Positions 1 to 11,364 are shown, counted from the first letter of the stretch. The stretch: DNA of 64,000 nt from Dastarcus helophoroides (GCA_028583605.1 CM053329.1:15105948-15169947), one strand, 5' to 3'. A program made the numbers and translations. Notes: a model not told the origin generated them from the letters alone.

Positions 1-175
1 TGATTGCTTCATCCAATTTCATTAGTTGTTGGCAGTATATATCTAAATTGATTGTCTGGTTCCTTGGAAGCAGCTCAAAATACACAACACCTTTATAACC
101 CCACCAAATCGACAGCATGATTTTTTTTTTGATGCAATTCAGTTTTTGATATGGTTTGTGCTGGTTCATCATGCT
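1..175 (-). pseudogene. mariner transposase fragment (central part), cut by window edge
   Basis: The reverse strand reads in one frame through DEPAQTISKTELHQKK and then IMLSIWWGYKGVVYFELLP, followed by RNQTINLDIYCQQLMKL. The SIWWxxKGVVYFELLP block and the NQTIN...YCQQL block are hallmarks of the mariner (Tc1/mariner) transposase catalytic domain, just before the second catalytic Asp. The frame is open through this stretch, but no start, no DDE triad and no inverted repeat are visible, because the window begins inside the gene and the upstream protein is not continuous. The sequence type fits the irritans/mellifera group. A fragment of a similar transposase lies at 36784-37003; whether they are the same family cannot be decided because they do not overlap. 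Confidence 0.8.
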
Positions 176-409
176 CAGAGGCGTCCTTGGAAATTGCGAG
201 GCTCCGGGCAGGTACATCTTTGCGAGGCCCTTGTCTTTGTGGAACTGGTTTTAATGATGATGCTTGACGAGAAATACAAAGTAATAAATAAATAAATTTA
301 ATTGAAAATTGTTTATTGGAATTTAAGAAAAATTAATATACACAAAGATAAAAAATTATTAATCATGATAAATTCTGGTGAATTAATATCTTTAAAGAAT
401 CAGGTATTC

Positions 410-545
410 AGAAATGATGTTTACGTCTTTTTCTAAGACTAAAATCATTAATTAAAATCATAAGAATTTAACGAATGAGCTACGTGATTTTCGATTGAAA
501 TAATAGCAAGAGCTGAAAGTTGGGATATCACACGATATATCGATG
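410..545 (-). pseudogene. hAT transposase C-terminal dimerisation-domain remnant
   Basis: The reverse strand contains LSALAIISIENHVAHSLNSY followed by DFN and a stop. After a frame change at about 446 it continues NDFSLRKRRKH. The order (L)SALAIISIE...SL...NDF..RK is typical of the extreme C-terminus of hAT-family transposases and of domesticated ZMYM/BED proteins, where this segment mediates dimerisation. No catalytic region is present. The DNA immediately upstream (525-660) is repeat-rich rather than coding, so this looks like an internally deleted element. I place it in the hAT superfamily only. Confidence 0.5.
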
Positions 546-660
546 TATCAAAAACATTGATATTTTCGTTTCGATGTTCGATATTTTTGTATCGATACTT
601 TCGTTCCGATGTGTTCCGTTTTGAACTTACTTCACTGATATTTTTTTGATGTATCATCGA
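525..660. repeat. cluster of TATCGAT-like motifs
   Basis: Several copies of TATCGAT / TCGATGTATC / GATATTT occur here (CGATATATCGATGTATC near 533, TTTCGATGTTCGATA, GTATCGATAC, TTCCGATGTGTTCCG). Clustered short motifs of this kind are common in subterminal regions of hAT elements, where transposase binds. The adjacent hAT C-terminal remnant supports that reading, which remains an inference. Confidence 0.4.
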
Positions 661-3600
661 CTAGTGAAGTAAGTACTTCCATTTTTTTATTTATATTTAT
701 TGACTTATTTCTCAAAAATTTATCTTTTGTCAATTTTGTATTAAAAAAAAGGAAAAATTTGAAGTAATTGGAGATGTTAAGTAAAATAGTTTTTGAAGAT
801 TTCGATCTTTTTTTTAAAGTTTCCTTTTTTCGAAATTTAGATCTATTCTTAAATTTCACTTTTTTCCAAAATGACATTTTCTCTCATCCGTTTTTTTTTT
901 TCGAAATTTCGACTTTTTAAATTCGACGTTTTATTGTTTCTGCAAACTGTGGTTTTTTCGACAAATTATCTACATATTTTAAAAATGTTTGACTAATCTC
1001 AAAATTTGACTTTCTTTGAATTTTGACCTTTAACTTTAACACTTTTCTCGAAATTTATATATTCTTTTTAAATCCTTTTAAATTTCCATTACTAAACCTA
1101 TATACTTTTCAAAACTTAACTTCATTTGTTCAAATTGTTTTCCAAAATCGTTTTTTCTGAATTTGATTTTAAATTATTTTTTACGCAACGCTTTTTAAAA
1201 AATTTATTATTTTAAAATTAACCAATTCATTTTGAATTCTATGAAATAGACCTTAAACATAATTTCTGAAATCTAAATTTTTATTGTATTTGAAATTATT
1301 TTAATTTGCTTAAAGAATTTAAACTAAATATTTTCAAATTTGTTTCAAAAAATGGATTTTTTGTATTTGACTTTAATTCAAAATTATTTTCTGCAACCTT
1401 TTTTAGTGACAAATTTACTACTACATTAAAACTTTTGACTTTTAAAAATTTACTAAGATTAGACTTTCACTTTAACTACCTTAGTTTTATTTTTTTTATA
1501 AAGTCCTATAAAATTTTTTTACAAAATTAAACTTTACTAACTTTTAAGATTAATTTATTTTCTAATTTAACTTTTCCAAAGTATTTTTCAAATTTTAAAG
1601 TTAAAATTTATTTATTATCTAAACTGGTTGTTTCAGAAAAATAATTTTCAAATGTTGCTTAACAAAATTTGAATTTTTTTTAATCTTACTGTTTTAAATC
1701 AAATATTTCCAGAAGGAAGTTGATTTTTTTTTCTTTCGAAATATTTACAATAAAATTCATTTATTGAGCATTTGGATTTTTTTTCTAATTTGTTCTTTTC
1801 TCGAATTTCAAATTTCAAAATTTACTGAAATTTCCCCTGAAACAATAAATTTTATTTATTTTATTATAAAAACTTGGCTTAAAGTTGTGTTTTAACTTTC
1901 AAGACAATTTGCTTTCAATTTTAATTCACTTCGATTTTACAATTTTTTTCTAAAAATCGTACTACGAGTTTCATGTTCTTAAATTTTTAAATTATTTAAT
2001 TCTGGTCAATAATTCGAAAATTTTTGTATCTATTTTAAACATGAAGTTTTTTAAATCCTTACACATCAGAATAAGAAAAATTAGAAGTATTTCGCTGCAA
2101 ATGCATCTTCAAGTGCATAATCAATCGATTTTAATAAAGAACCATATATTGGAACATTTTGAAAATTCATTTTGTCGAAATTCTTTTTTTCACAGATTTT
2201 TGTTAGGAAATTTAAAAATTATTTTGAAATTCAATTTTAAATCTTAATTATTTTTTTCTAAAATGATCTTGGGATAAAGAATTCATACATTTCCAAATCG
2301 GTTTTATCGGTTGTTTTAAATATTGATAATTTTTTCCAAATGAATCACAAAATTTGGATTTTTAAACTTTCTCGAAATTTCAAATTTCTCTAAATTTAAA
2401 GGAAAAGAATTTTTTGTAAAATTTACTGTTTTAAAATGTTCTTTTCCTTAATTTCCTAAATTTGACTTTATTTCTTCTAAAAAACTTTAAGAAAACATTG
2501 TTTTATAGATTGAATTGAACAATTTATTAATATTAAAATAATAATCCAAATTATATTTGCAAATTTAAGTTAATATATATAATCAAAGTTCCGCTAATTC
2601 TCTAAATTTAAATTTAGAGTTAGTTCCATTTAGTAGGCTTCCAAATTGATAGTAGACGAATTGGCAATTTCCTTTGTTAACAGATTGTTTCTTTAAATCT
2701 ATTTTAAAATTATTTTATAAATTTTTAGTTGAAATTATTTTTTTTAATTTTAATTTTAAAAATATCATATTTGCAAATTATACAAGTCTTAATTTTTCGA
2801 ATTAATATTTTTACCCAAATCATTTTTTTTAAATTTAACTTTTACTTTAAATTTGCCTTTTTCGCCAATTTATTTTTTTTTATTCTGATCTCTCTTTCTT
2901 TTTTTATTTATTTTGTTCCTAAAGTTAAATTTACCCCGGAAATTTCGACTTTTTAAATTCGACGTTTTATTATTTCTGCAAACTGCGTTTTTTTCAACAA
3001 AATTTATCTACATATTTTTAAAAATGTTTGACCTAATCTCAAAATTTGAATTTCTCTGGGAAATTATGACCTTCAACACTTCACCACTTATCTCGAAATT
3101 TCTATATTCCAAATTTATCCATTTTACCTAAATATTGACTTTTACTAAACACTTAAACTTTCATTTATTTTCTACAAATTTTGTTTCGCAAAATTCGTTT
3201 TTTTCTTTCGAAATTTTGACTTTTTAAATTCGATGTTTTATTATTTCTGCAAACTGCGTTTTTTTCGACAAAATTTATCTACATATTTTCAAAAATGTTT
3301 GACCTAATCTTAAAATTTGACTATCTCTGGGAAATTATGACTTTCAACACTTCAACACTTTTCTCGAAATTTCTATATTCTTTTTAAAATTCGTCCTTTT
3401 TCCAAATTTAGCCATTTTGCCCAAATATTGACTTTTACTAAACATTTAAACTTTCATTTATTTTCTAAAAATTTTATTTCGCAAAAATCGTTTTTTTTTC
3501 GAAATTTCGACTTTTAAAATTCTACATTTTATTATTTCTGCAAGCTGCAATTTTTTTCCACGAAATTCGTCAATTTTCAAAATGTTTGACTTAATCTTAA

Positions 3601-4120
3601 AATTTGATTTTTTTTTAAATTTGACCTGTCTTTAAAGTTCAAAATTTTTCTCAGAACTGGAAGTTGTATCAACATTATCTTTTCTTTCAAAATTATTTTA
3701 CCAATTCTATCAAATTTCGAATTTATCTGGACATTTGGAGCTTTTTTCTAATTCGTCTTGTTCTCGAAATTTCAAATTTATTCTCAAAGTTTCTTTGGAA
3801 TTTTCTCTGCAAAAATCAAATTTTTTATTTTATTCTTTTTTGAAGAACTTTGGCTTTTAAGAAGTCCGACGATCGTTTCTAAGCTTTCAATTTTTTACAA
3901 TTTCGCCTTTCCAAATTTTACATTTTCTCTTTTCGAAATTTTACAATTTCTCTTTTCGAAATTTTACAATTGTTCTTTTCGAAATCTTACAATTTTTCTG
4001 AAAAATTAAATTTGTTTAAACATTTCACGTTTTAAATTTGTTCTGGGTTTCAATCTATTGTCGGAATTCAACGTTTTTTTTTAATTTTATCTTTTTTGAG
4101 AAAGTCCATAGAAGGTTTTA

Positions 4121-4270
4121 CCCCTTTACCACATCAGCAATTAAACAAATAATTACGCGACAGGTATTTCGCCAGCAGAACTGGCATTTTCAAGCGCACT
4201 AATCACAGTTGATTAGCAAAAGAAGCACCGACATCATCTGCATTTGAGAACTTTTGATAAATTCATTTTG
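4121..4270 (-). repeat. repeat family C, copy 1 (hammerhead-like fold)
   Basis: The block from CCCCTTTACCACATCAGCAA to CGACATCATCTGCATTT is repeated at 12605-12745 (inverted, at the equivalent place in the paralogous AT-rich element) and at 21150-21290. All three contain the hairpin GCCAG-CAGAA-CTGGC beside TTTC and a short palindrome. The shared position in the two AT-rich elements means this copy was present before those elements separated. Confidence 0.6.
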
Positions 4271-4658
4271 TCCGAAATCTCTTTTTTATTTAGGTTTTTT
4301 TTGGAAATTTCAACTTTCATTTTGAACTAAATTCATCCTTTTTTTAATCTTAAAATTTGATTATTTTTCTTAAAATTTGACTTTCTCTGGGAAATTTTAG
4401 TTTTAAAATTCAATACATTTATCGAAACTGGAAGTTTTATCGACGTTCTCTTTCGAAATTATTTTGCCAATTTTTTCGAAATTCGAGTTTATCAGAAAAT
4501 TTGGATTTTTTTTAAATCGCCTTATTCTCGAAATTTCAAATTTCTTCTCAAAATTTAAATTTCTGGAAAATTGCAAATTTTTTGTCAAAATTTTCATCTT
4601 TTTTTAAAATGTTGACTTTTTCCTTAAGATTTTTCCTAAAATTTGACTTTTTTCTTCT

Positions 4659-4966
4659 TGCTGAGATAATAAGCCTTGTATATACGAATATATACAAGTT
4701 TATTACGATGCAATTGAAATCTAATTTCATTAGAATCTAATGAAAATTAGACTGCAATTGCAAAGTTCACGTAGGTGAGGCAAAGCTTGTATCACGGGTT
4801 GCATCGCAACATCCATAGATACAAACGTCCTCGGCGTGACTTTACTTTCATCTAGTTTGGACAAATGACCAATTAAATGTTCTGTAATTAAACAGTTAAA
4901 CGTGCTTAAAATTGAAAATATGTACAACCGCAATCATAGACTAGTTTCGGCCTTCCTTGGCCTCGT
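4659..4966 (-). mobile_element. 308-bp insertion with 5-bp target duplication, starting in a hammerhead motif (family E)
   Basis: CTTCT is present on both sides (4654-4658 and 4967-4971). The paralogous AT-rich element at about 12193-12215 has an uninterrupted empty site (AGAGAAGAATAAGAGTC), so the insertion and its target duplication are directly visible. Read on the reverse strand, the element starts ACGAGGCCAAGGAAGGCCG and ends TTATTATCTCAGCA. Its 5' end is the second half of a hammerhead core. Its 3' part carries a TATATAC / GTATATA inverted repeat near 4678-4700. It encodes no recognisable protein. It could be a 5'-truncated Penelope-like element end, a retrozyme fragment or a SINE. Confidence 0.65.
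4930..4966 (-). ncRNA. truncated hammerhead ribozyme motif (family E)
   Basis: On the reverse strand: (A)AGACGA at 4963-4969 in place of the full CTGACGA, then stem II GGCC-AAGGAA-GGCC (4949-4962), GAA (4946-4948), stem III palindrome ACTAGT (4940-4945) and cleavage-site C (4939). The first two core bases and the 5' arm of stem I are missing, because the insertion boundary falls inside the core. Everything downstream of the boundary fits the hammerhead consensus. This copy should not be able to self-cleave. Confidence 0.5.
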
Positions 4967-5795
4967 CTTCTCTAAAAAACTTCGATTTTTTAAAGTTCGA
5001 CATTTTTTTTAAGCTTCCAGTTTATTTTTGGAATTTTTCTTTTTGATATTTTACAATTTTTCAAAAAAATTCATATTTGTCTAAATATTTCAGGTTTTTA
5101 ATTTGTTCAGGATTTTAATCTGTTGTCGACATTCGACGTTTTTTTTTAAATGTTACCGTATTTTGAGTAATTTTGATAAATTCTGTTTCGAAATTTCTTC
5201 TTTTTTCTTAATTTTTTTGAAAATCTTCCTTTTTATCAATTTTTTCGAACTCTCTATCTTTTTCCCAATTTTTTCGAAATCTCTTCCTTTTTCTCAAAAT
5301 TCGGCCTTTTCTGGAAATTTCAGCTTTTATTTCAAACTTTGATATTTGCTGTTTCTGTAAATTTAGATTTTTTTTTCACAAAAGTAATTCAACATTTTTT
5401 CACGAAATTTCAAGGTTGTAGAAAATTTACAAATAAAAAAAACATGAGAAAAATATTTTTTTTTAAATTTCGACACCCCAAATTGATCTTTTTCTAGAAA
5501 TTTCAAATTTCATGAGTTTTTTCAAAATGTTTATACAAATCAATCAAAAATTTCGAAAAAATACTTTTTGAAAACACAACTTTTTTGTCAAAATTTAAGC
5601 AAAACGTAAAAGTTCCTAGAACAATATTTTTGAAAACTTTGACTTCTGTAGGTTACTTGTTTAATGAGTACTCATTTTTTGCATGTCTGTCCACTCTCGC
5701 TTTTATTTATTTATTTTTTTAGGGAAATTTAAAAAGCCACCATTGTCTTTTAAAGGAGACGCATCCGGCTCGCGAGCAGCGGTTTTCCGACCCCT

Positions 5796-6323
5796 GATCT
5801 AGTCTCACTTAAAAACTTAAGCTGCTTTACAAATTAAATGCGAATGAAACGAATCCTGTTAAAGCCAACATCATTCATTTTGCAGACGATAACTAAAATC
5901 AAAAGGTATTACTAACGAAGACAGCAAACGTATGCATTTTACATTGATTTTAAGACTCTTGTTTGACCAAACGGAATCTAAACGACAAATATTAAAATCC
6001 GATTCCCAACTGGACAAGAAAAAGGATTATGTAAAGTGGTAGGATGGCTGAAAGCTTCTAAAAGCATTCTTTGTCATATATGTTTAATATTATTCGAGCT
6101 ACGGCAACACATCTTTGCCAATCGTTGATTCTCTTACAATATTTTGTCAACAATCGATTGTTACAACGCAGTAGCGCAATTTTAAATGATAACTAGATGT
6201 GGTTGCGATGTAAACCATTAGGAAACATCTAAAATATTTGCTTGCATTGCAATTACTTTTAGCAAATTTCGAAATTTTAATTCATTCATCCTTCTCTCTG
6301 AAATGACAGATACATATAAGGGG
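5796..6323. other. spacer between AT-rich element and CR1-like copy, no gene seen
   Basis: Moderately complex AT-rich DNA. I find no open frame with recognisable similarity, no RNA gene and no repeat shared with the rest of the window. The 8 bp next to the hAT-like end (ATCTAGTC, 5796-5803) resembles the flank of the second copy. Confidence 0.5.
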
Positions 6324-7280
6324 ATTTTTTTTGCGTTCAATCTACTCGCAAAGGGTAACCCATTATGCCTTCAAAGCCCCGCGAGTGAAATGTAGAAACA
6401 AGGATAGATAGCGATAAACTCCCTTCTTAAACAAGAGTCGGTTGTAATTTTTAAGGAAAATTCCGTTCAGTAGCGAGTTCCATGGGTTGGAAGTTCTACA
6501 GAAGAAAGCGTCTCCTTAGACAGAAGTCCTCACTGTGTCAAACTGGACCTTAAAGGATTTTGATGTCTCCGACACTGTCTTGGTATGCCTCAAAAATCTT
6601 GCCCTTAGGAGGATCAATCCTATTAGTTTTTGCGAGCATTTCCATGATAGTTCTTTCAAAAAAGAGATAAGTCACCAACCATTTGTGCTCTAGTGCTCGA
6701 CCGCACAGAAATTTGCTGTCTCCAAATGTCTAGTACGCCTCAAGAATCTTGCCCTTGGGGGGATCAATCCTATTAGTTCCTGGGAGCATCTTCCATGATA
6801 GAACTTATAAAAAAGAGACAAGTCACCAACCATACGCCTGTGGTCTAGTGTTTCGAGAGAATCGGTCAGACTCTCGTCATCAATTAGGCGAATCGCTCTT
6901 CATTGAATTGAATCCAAAAGAGCTAAAGTGTGCTTTCGGGCTGAACTACAAACATAAGAACAGTATTCTAGTGTTGGCCTAACTTGGGCTTTGTATGGTG
7001 TGAGTAGCTGATGAGATGTGAGGTACTTTTTAGCTCTAAAAAGAAAGCCTTCTGAGAGGCGGACTTGGTAATGGCGCGCACATGATCGTCCCATGAGAAG
7101 TTAGTACTCGTATTCACTCCTAGGATAGACATATTATATCCCATCGGATCCCATTAGTATGTTTGTTGCATTATCCGTTGATGTTTTCTTAGAGAAAACA
7201 GCGGCCTGAGTTTTTGAAGCATTGAAGTTGACCAAATTTTTCTTACCCCATTCCAGAATGATTTCGAGATCCCGATTTAT
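6324..7280 (-). pseudogene. CR1/Jockey-like non-LTR retrotransposon, 3' part
   Basis: Reverse-strand frames give LFRAKKYLTSHQLLTPYKAQ, VRPTLEYCSYVCSSA and ALLDSIQ (6900-7094), the thumb region after the palm of CR1/Jockey-type reverse transcriptases. The rest of the C-terminal region follows in shifted frames down to the element's 3' end, where the T-run at 6324-6331 marks the A tail. It is homologous to 20330-21125. The region carrying GGATCAATCCTATTAG is present twice (6575-6720 and 6725-6850), so a local duplication of about 150 bp has occurred. Multiple frameshifts and stops make it dead. It is 5'-truncated at about 7280, as is usual for non-LTR copies. Confidence 0.8.
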
Positions 7281-7974
7281 TCGGTAATATCATACATCCT
7301 GGTTGTTTGACCAAACAATCTCTTTTAAAAGTATATTCCAAAAACCAGTTAAGTTAAAATGTCGAGAAGACACTGCTTGGCAACATTTCGGTATATTTCC
7401 ACAAAAAAATATCGAAAATGTTTATCACGTGTACGCAAATCCGAAAGAATACACCGACCGGGTGGATATGAGCGTCCGCAATAATTGAAATCTATTATTT
7501 CATCCCTTATTGTATATAAAATGAGTCAAAGCCGGAGAAATCCCTTAATACAAATCGGATAATCTTCTAAGCTCACCTTCCTTCTTCCCAGACTTAGCCG
7601 AAATTGCATAAAAATATCGGTTGAGAAAATCAATTTGCGACGCAAAGACGATATTTAAAATCAAACTTTATTGGACGCGCTTCCGGGCCAACAAATCTCT
7701 CCAACCGAAAATTTACATGCCGCTTGTTTACTTTTTGTTTATGTCGAAATGGATGTCTACAGGATCAAAGAATCGGCATTTCTTTTTAACCTATGGCGGC
7801 AAAAAAACAGCTCGAACGTGCTGAATGCAGATGAGAAACTAACAACGACAGAATTCCAGTTATTTGTTATCAATTCATATTTTACAGTAAATAATTTTCT
7901 TTTTTTTTGGCACCTTTTTAATATGTAATATTGTAACACAATATAAATAGATGAAATAGGATTTAGAATAGAAT
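7281..7974. other. unassigned stretch, no confident gene
   Basis: Short open frames exist on the + strand (7303-7488 and 7671-7928), but their translations match nothing I recognise and show no domain, signal peptide or repeat. The base composition is less monotonous than in the AT-rich blocks. It may be remnant retroelement sequence next to the LTR, but nothing in the sequence proves that. Confidence 0.3.
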
Positions 7975-8305
7975 TGTAGAATTTAGTAAATAAAAAAAGT
8001 TTCTAGAAGGTTCTGATAAGGGGAAAGCGGCCGCGATAACGAAACAAACGGCAGATAAGCGTTCCAGAAATTTCGGCATTCGATAAGCCTTATCTGCCGA
8101 AAATTCTGGAAGCCGAGGGCCAAAACTATAATAAGACGGTCAGCTTTCCATCGAGTCAGTGAGTTAGAAGTCAGTGTAGTTAGTGGGTTAGCAATTAGTA
8201 AATAAGTAGTGAGTTACTGTTCAGTTGAAGTGTTGCTAAGTTAAATTGGTAATAAAGTGGTATAATCCATCACGTGTAATCAATCGAACCGATAAACGCG
8301 TAACA
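7975..8305 (+). mobile_element. solo LTR, copy 1
   Basis: About 331 bp, from TGTAGAATTTAG to GCGTAACA, homologous end to end with 34376-34707. It has the TG...CA ends of an LTR, a TATAATAAG box near 8127 with a TCAGT initiator-like sequence about 28 bases downstream (8155-8159), and AATAAA near 8250. No second LTR, primer-binding site or gag-pol sequence adjoins it, so it is a solo LTR. Clear target duplications are not seen (AGAAT on the left, ATATT on the right), so the boundaries are approximate. Ty3/gypsy is the likely superfamily, by inference only. Confidence 0.65.
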
Positions 8306-8368
8306 ATATTTTAGCAAAATGCCAATTAATTCTTAATTCTAATTTTACGAGGGTAGTCCGATAAATAC

Positions 8369-10013
8369 TCAGCCTACAAAAGAAAAACGAAAATTTTGGA
8401 AAAGTGGCGATTTATTTCTCAATGTAGTCTCCTTTAACTCGATACACTTGACCCTGCGATGCTCCAACTTCTTTAACTCGTCTGAAAAATACATTTTCTC
8501 GAGGTCTGCAAAGTAGGCCTCCGTGGCGGCGATGGCCTCCTCATTCGACTCAAATTTCCGCCTGGCGAGTGACTTTTTCAACCTTAAATAAATAGAAGTC
8601 GCACGGGGCCAAATCTGGAAAATACGGTGGATGGAGCAGCAGTTCGTAGACCAATTTGGCCGTGGCGAGGGCGGAGGTGTGAGCCGGTGCGTTGTTATGG
8701 TGGAAGAGCACTTTCGTCTTCGCCAAATGGGGCCGTTTTTTTCTGCAATTCGGCGTCGAATCGGCAACATAATTTGGCATAGTACAGCCCTGTGATCGTT
8801 TTGCCCTTCTCCAGGTAGTCGATGTAGATCACACTTTTTGAATCCCAGAAAACTGTGGCCATCACCTTTCCGGCCGATAGGACAGCCTTCGCCTTTTTCG
8901 GAGCACGTTCACCGGGTGAAGTCCACTGTTTCGACTGTTCTTTAGAATCTGGGGGGACCAGTGGATCCATGTTTCGTCGACGGTCACAAAACGACGCAGA
9001 AACTTCTTCGGATTGCGCTTAAACAGCGTCAAATACTGCTCTGAAGTGGTCTCACAGTTGCGCTTGATGTCCAGAGTGAGCAAACGCCACACCCATCGAG
9101 CCGACAGCTTTCTCATGATTCAATAAAAAGTCTTCAAAAATAAGGTTTTTTTATAAATTTTGGAAAAGGTCAATATTTTGAAAAATCTTTAATTTTTCAA
9201 GTAAATACTTCAAATTTTCAACAAAGAGGAGTTTTAAACAAAGTTTTAATCAACAAAAAGTTGAATTAGGAGAAGAAGTCTTTAATTAAAAAGTAATATT
9301 TTGAAAAAAGTTGAAATTTTCAGTTATAATTACAAGACAAGGCCTAAATTTTGAAAAAAGTGTCAATTTTGTTATCTGAATTTGCAAAAAAGTCGCAATT
9401 TTGAACAAAAGTTAAAATTTTCAGAATATTCAAAATTTTTAAAGAAACTGAATTTTTCAAAAAAAAAGCACCAATTTTTAGTAGAAGATAAACATTTGAA
9501 AAAGGTTGAAAACAAAAAAGTCGAAATTTCGATATAAAAGTCGAAATTTTGACATATAAACTTCGAGAAAATCCAAATTTTTGAACAAGAAATCAAAAAA
9601 TATTCATAAAAGCACAATTTTGAAAGGTATAAATTCAAAATTTCATGCAGGATATGACATACGCGGTCTTTTGAGATGCCTACGGTCTCAGCTATCTCGC
9701 GTACTTTCAATCGACGGTCTGCCAATACGAGATCGTGGATTTTTGTCACTTTATCCTCCGTAGTAACCGTTTTTGGGGCACCTGGGCGTGGCTCATCAAA
9801 AACCGATGTGCGACCACGCTGAAACTCGTTAAACCAATTTTTGATGATCGCCATCGAAGGAGAAGAGTCACCGTACACAGCATCCAAGCGCTCTTTGTTT
9901 TCGTTGCGCGATTTCCTTCCCAAAAACAAGAATCGAATCACCGACCGGTGTTGCTTTTGTCCCATATTTTTAACATCCGCGGACACGCTCGCTTCCACAC
10001 GCGGTGAAAACAA
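8369..10013 (-). pseudogene. mariner transposase, broken
   Basis: The protein starts at 10013 (MFSPRVEASVSADVKN) and runs through the N-terminal helix-turn-helix region (KERLDAVYGDSS, NWFNEFQRGRTSV, DEPRPGAPKTV) to CHILHEI at about 9640, where foreign DNA interrupts it. It resumes at about 9113 with MRKLSARW, then VTVDETWIHW (first catalytic Asp), SAGKVMATVFWDS and YIDYLEKGKTITGLYYA, then HHNNAPAHTSALATAKLV and LAPCDFYLF (third Asp). The expected second Asp, in the H-D-N-A-P-A-H-T motif, is Asn here. The C-terminal half is spread over three frames (8862-9116, 8695-8970, 8369-8780). Insertion, frameshifts and the lost Asp make it inactive. It acted as a cut-and-paste transposase of the DD34D type. 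Confidence 0.9.
9124..9638. mobile_element. 515-bp AT-rich insertion inside the mariner gene
   Basis: ATTCAA is present at 9118-9123 and again at 9633-9638, exactly where the transposase reading is interrupted and resumes, so the block between looks like an insertion with a 6-bp target duplication. Its content is the same A-rich quasi-repeat seen throughout the window (for example AAAAGTCGAAATTTCGATAT near 9520). Its ends show no obvious inverted repeat and it encodes nothing. Confidence 0.6.
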
Positions 10014-10145
10014 AACTACGAATCCGATTCGGCTGAAATTTCGATAGTAACCGTAGACGAGAATGTACTACACAATAGTAAATTTCTCTTGCGATAGTGG
10101 CGCCATCGAGCGATGAGGCTAAGTACTTATCGAACCGCCCTCGTA

Positions 10146-11148
10146 AAATTGACTTTTTGAATTATTTTCCAGAATTTAACTAGACTCTTTCTTATTATTC
10201 CAATTAACTTTCTATCGAAATCGAATCCAATATATTAAAATACAAATGTTCTTGAAATTTTGAAATTATAACCACTCGAAGGTAAAAATGAAAATTAAAA
10301 AAAGAAAGTCGTATGTAATTGAAATATAAATCTTTTCTTCTGAAACCAGGAAAGATTTGTATTTTTGAAGATAATCAAGGACCAGTACGTTCCACCAAAA
10401 TGTATGTAATTAAAAAAACTTTAAAGAATTTAATAAAAAGCAGAAGTCTAAACTGAAAATTTCAAAACAAAAGTCAAAATTTATTGATTAGAATCGATAT
10501 TTTAAAGTAAAACCATTACCAGTAATAATTTTAAGAAGTGCATTTTGAAAAAAAGAGAAAAAGAAATAAGTGCATTTTGAAAAGAAAGAAAAAAAATCCG
10601 ATTGAAATTTCAAAATAAACGAACATTTCTAAACATAGGTGTTGCTAAAATAGGGCAGAGTGGGACACTTGCCCCCATGACTTACTCAGTTGAACTAAAA
10701 TTTATATCTTTTCATCTTTTCCTCCATTTCAAAGTTTTTTTTTCTCCCAAAATTTCGTTTTTTTTTAAATTTTGTCATTTTTTAGAATATTTGGTCTATT
10801 TTCAAAATTTTGACCAGACTCATCCCCATTATTCCAATTTCAATAATTTTTTTTGAAATTTGGAAAAAGGATATTTAAAATTATTGATTTTTTCTAAAGA
10901 TTGAGTATTTTTTTCTTCACATTTACGACTTTACGGGTGGATTTTTTCAAAATTTGAATTATTTTGTATTCAAAACTAAAAAATCGACTTCATAAATTTC
11001 ACGAAATTTTGCTGAATGATTTCTTTCCCAAAACCGAAAGCGAAATGCGTCTTTAGATTTCTATCGAGAAGAATCTAATTTACAACATCAAATAAAAGTT
11101 ATAGGGATCTTTGACCCCCAAGTTTAATTACCTTTTAATGAACTAGAT
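10146..11148. other. AT-rich spacer with one family B fragment
   Basis: Degenerate AT-rich sequence without recognisable genes. The segment 10340-10400 (AAACCAGGAAAGATTTGTAT to CCAGTACGTTCCACCAAAAT) is a deleted right end of repeat family B. An open frame at 10602-10856 is Phe/Lys-rich low-complexity translation and is not called. Confidence 0.5.
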
Positions 11149-11364
11149 CAGAGGTTGACAAACCGCGGCTCGCGACTCGCGGCTCTTTTAAAAGATAATG
11201 GCGACTCTTTAAATTTACCTTAAAAATAAATAAATAAAAGCTAGAGTCGACAGACACGCAGAAAATGAGTTCTCATTAAGCAAATGACCTACAGAAGTCG
11301 AAATTTTCAAAAATATTTTTCTGGGAATTTTTACGTTTTGCTTAAATTTTGACAGAAAAGTTAT

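Larger units (their letters stand above)
690..5795 (-). mobile_element. AT-rich non-autonomous hAT-like element, copy 1 (one end missing)
   Basis: The right end (about 5760-5795) reads, on the reverse strand, CAGGGGTCGGAAAACCGCTG then CTCGCGAGCC, the style of terminus used by many hAT elements. From there to about 690 the reverse strand matches the + strand of 11149-13930 in the same order: the terminus, the GAGTACTCATTTTTTGCATG / AGTTCTCATTAAG stretch, the block around 4120-4270, and the block AACATCTCCAATTACTTC at about 770 versus 13846. The body is T-rich on the + strand, with degenerate CGAAATTTCGACTTTTT units. A ~290-bp segment ending in TTATTTCTGCAAACTG recurs at about 900, 2940, 3210 and 3500. 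No transposase frame is present. The far inverted repeat seen in copy 2 is absent, replaced near 690 by hAT-like debris. Confidence 0.65.
8348..10143 (-). mobile_element. mariner-family DNA transposon with both terminal inverted repeats, interrupted
   Basis: The left end begins CGAGGGTAGTCCGATAAATA (8348) and the right end, reversed, begins CGAGGGCGGTTCGATAAGTA (10143). Over 28 bases the two ends differ at about five positions. Each is flanked by TA (8346-8347 and 10144-10145), the target duplication of Tc1/mariner elements. The body is one transposase gene on the - strand plus a 515-bp AT-rich insertion at 9124-9638. Confidence 0.85.

Noticed and set aside
448..877. Two overlapping - strand open frames taken as genes
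   Set aside because: Only the hAT-like C-terminus at 410-545 is recognisable. The frame at 632-877 is Lys-rich translation of the AT-rich element and recurs inverted at 13764-13955.
8026..8035. GCGGCCGC octamer suggesting a cloning-vector junction
   Set aside because: The same octamer is present in the second LTR (about 34427) in the same context, so it belongs to the LTR and is not vector.
8012..8050. CTGATAAGGGG...GATAACGAAAC in the LTR looked like a ribozyme
   Set aside because: No stem II can form between the two strands and G8 is replaced; the match is only partial.
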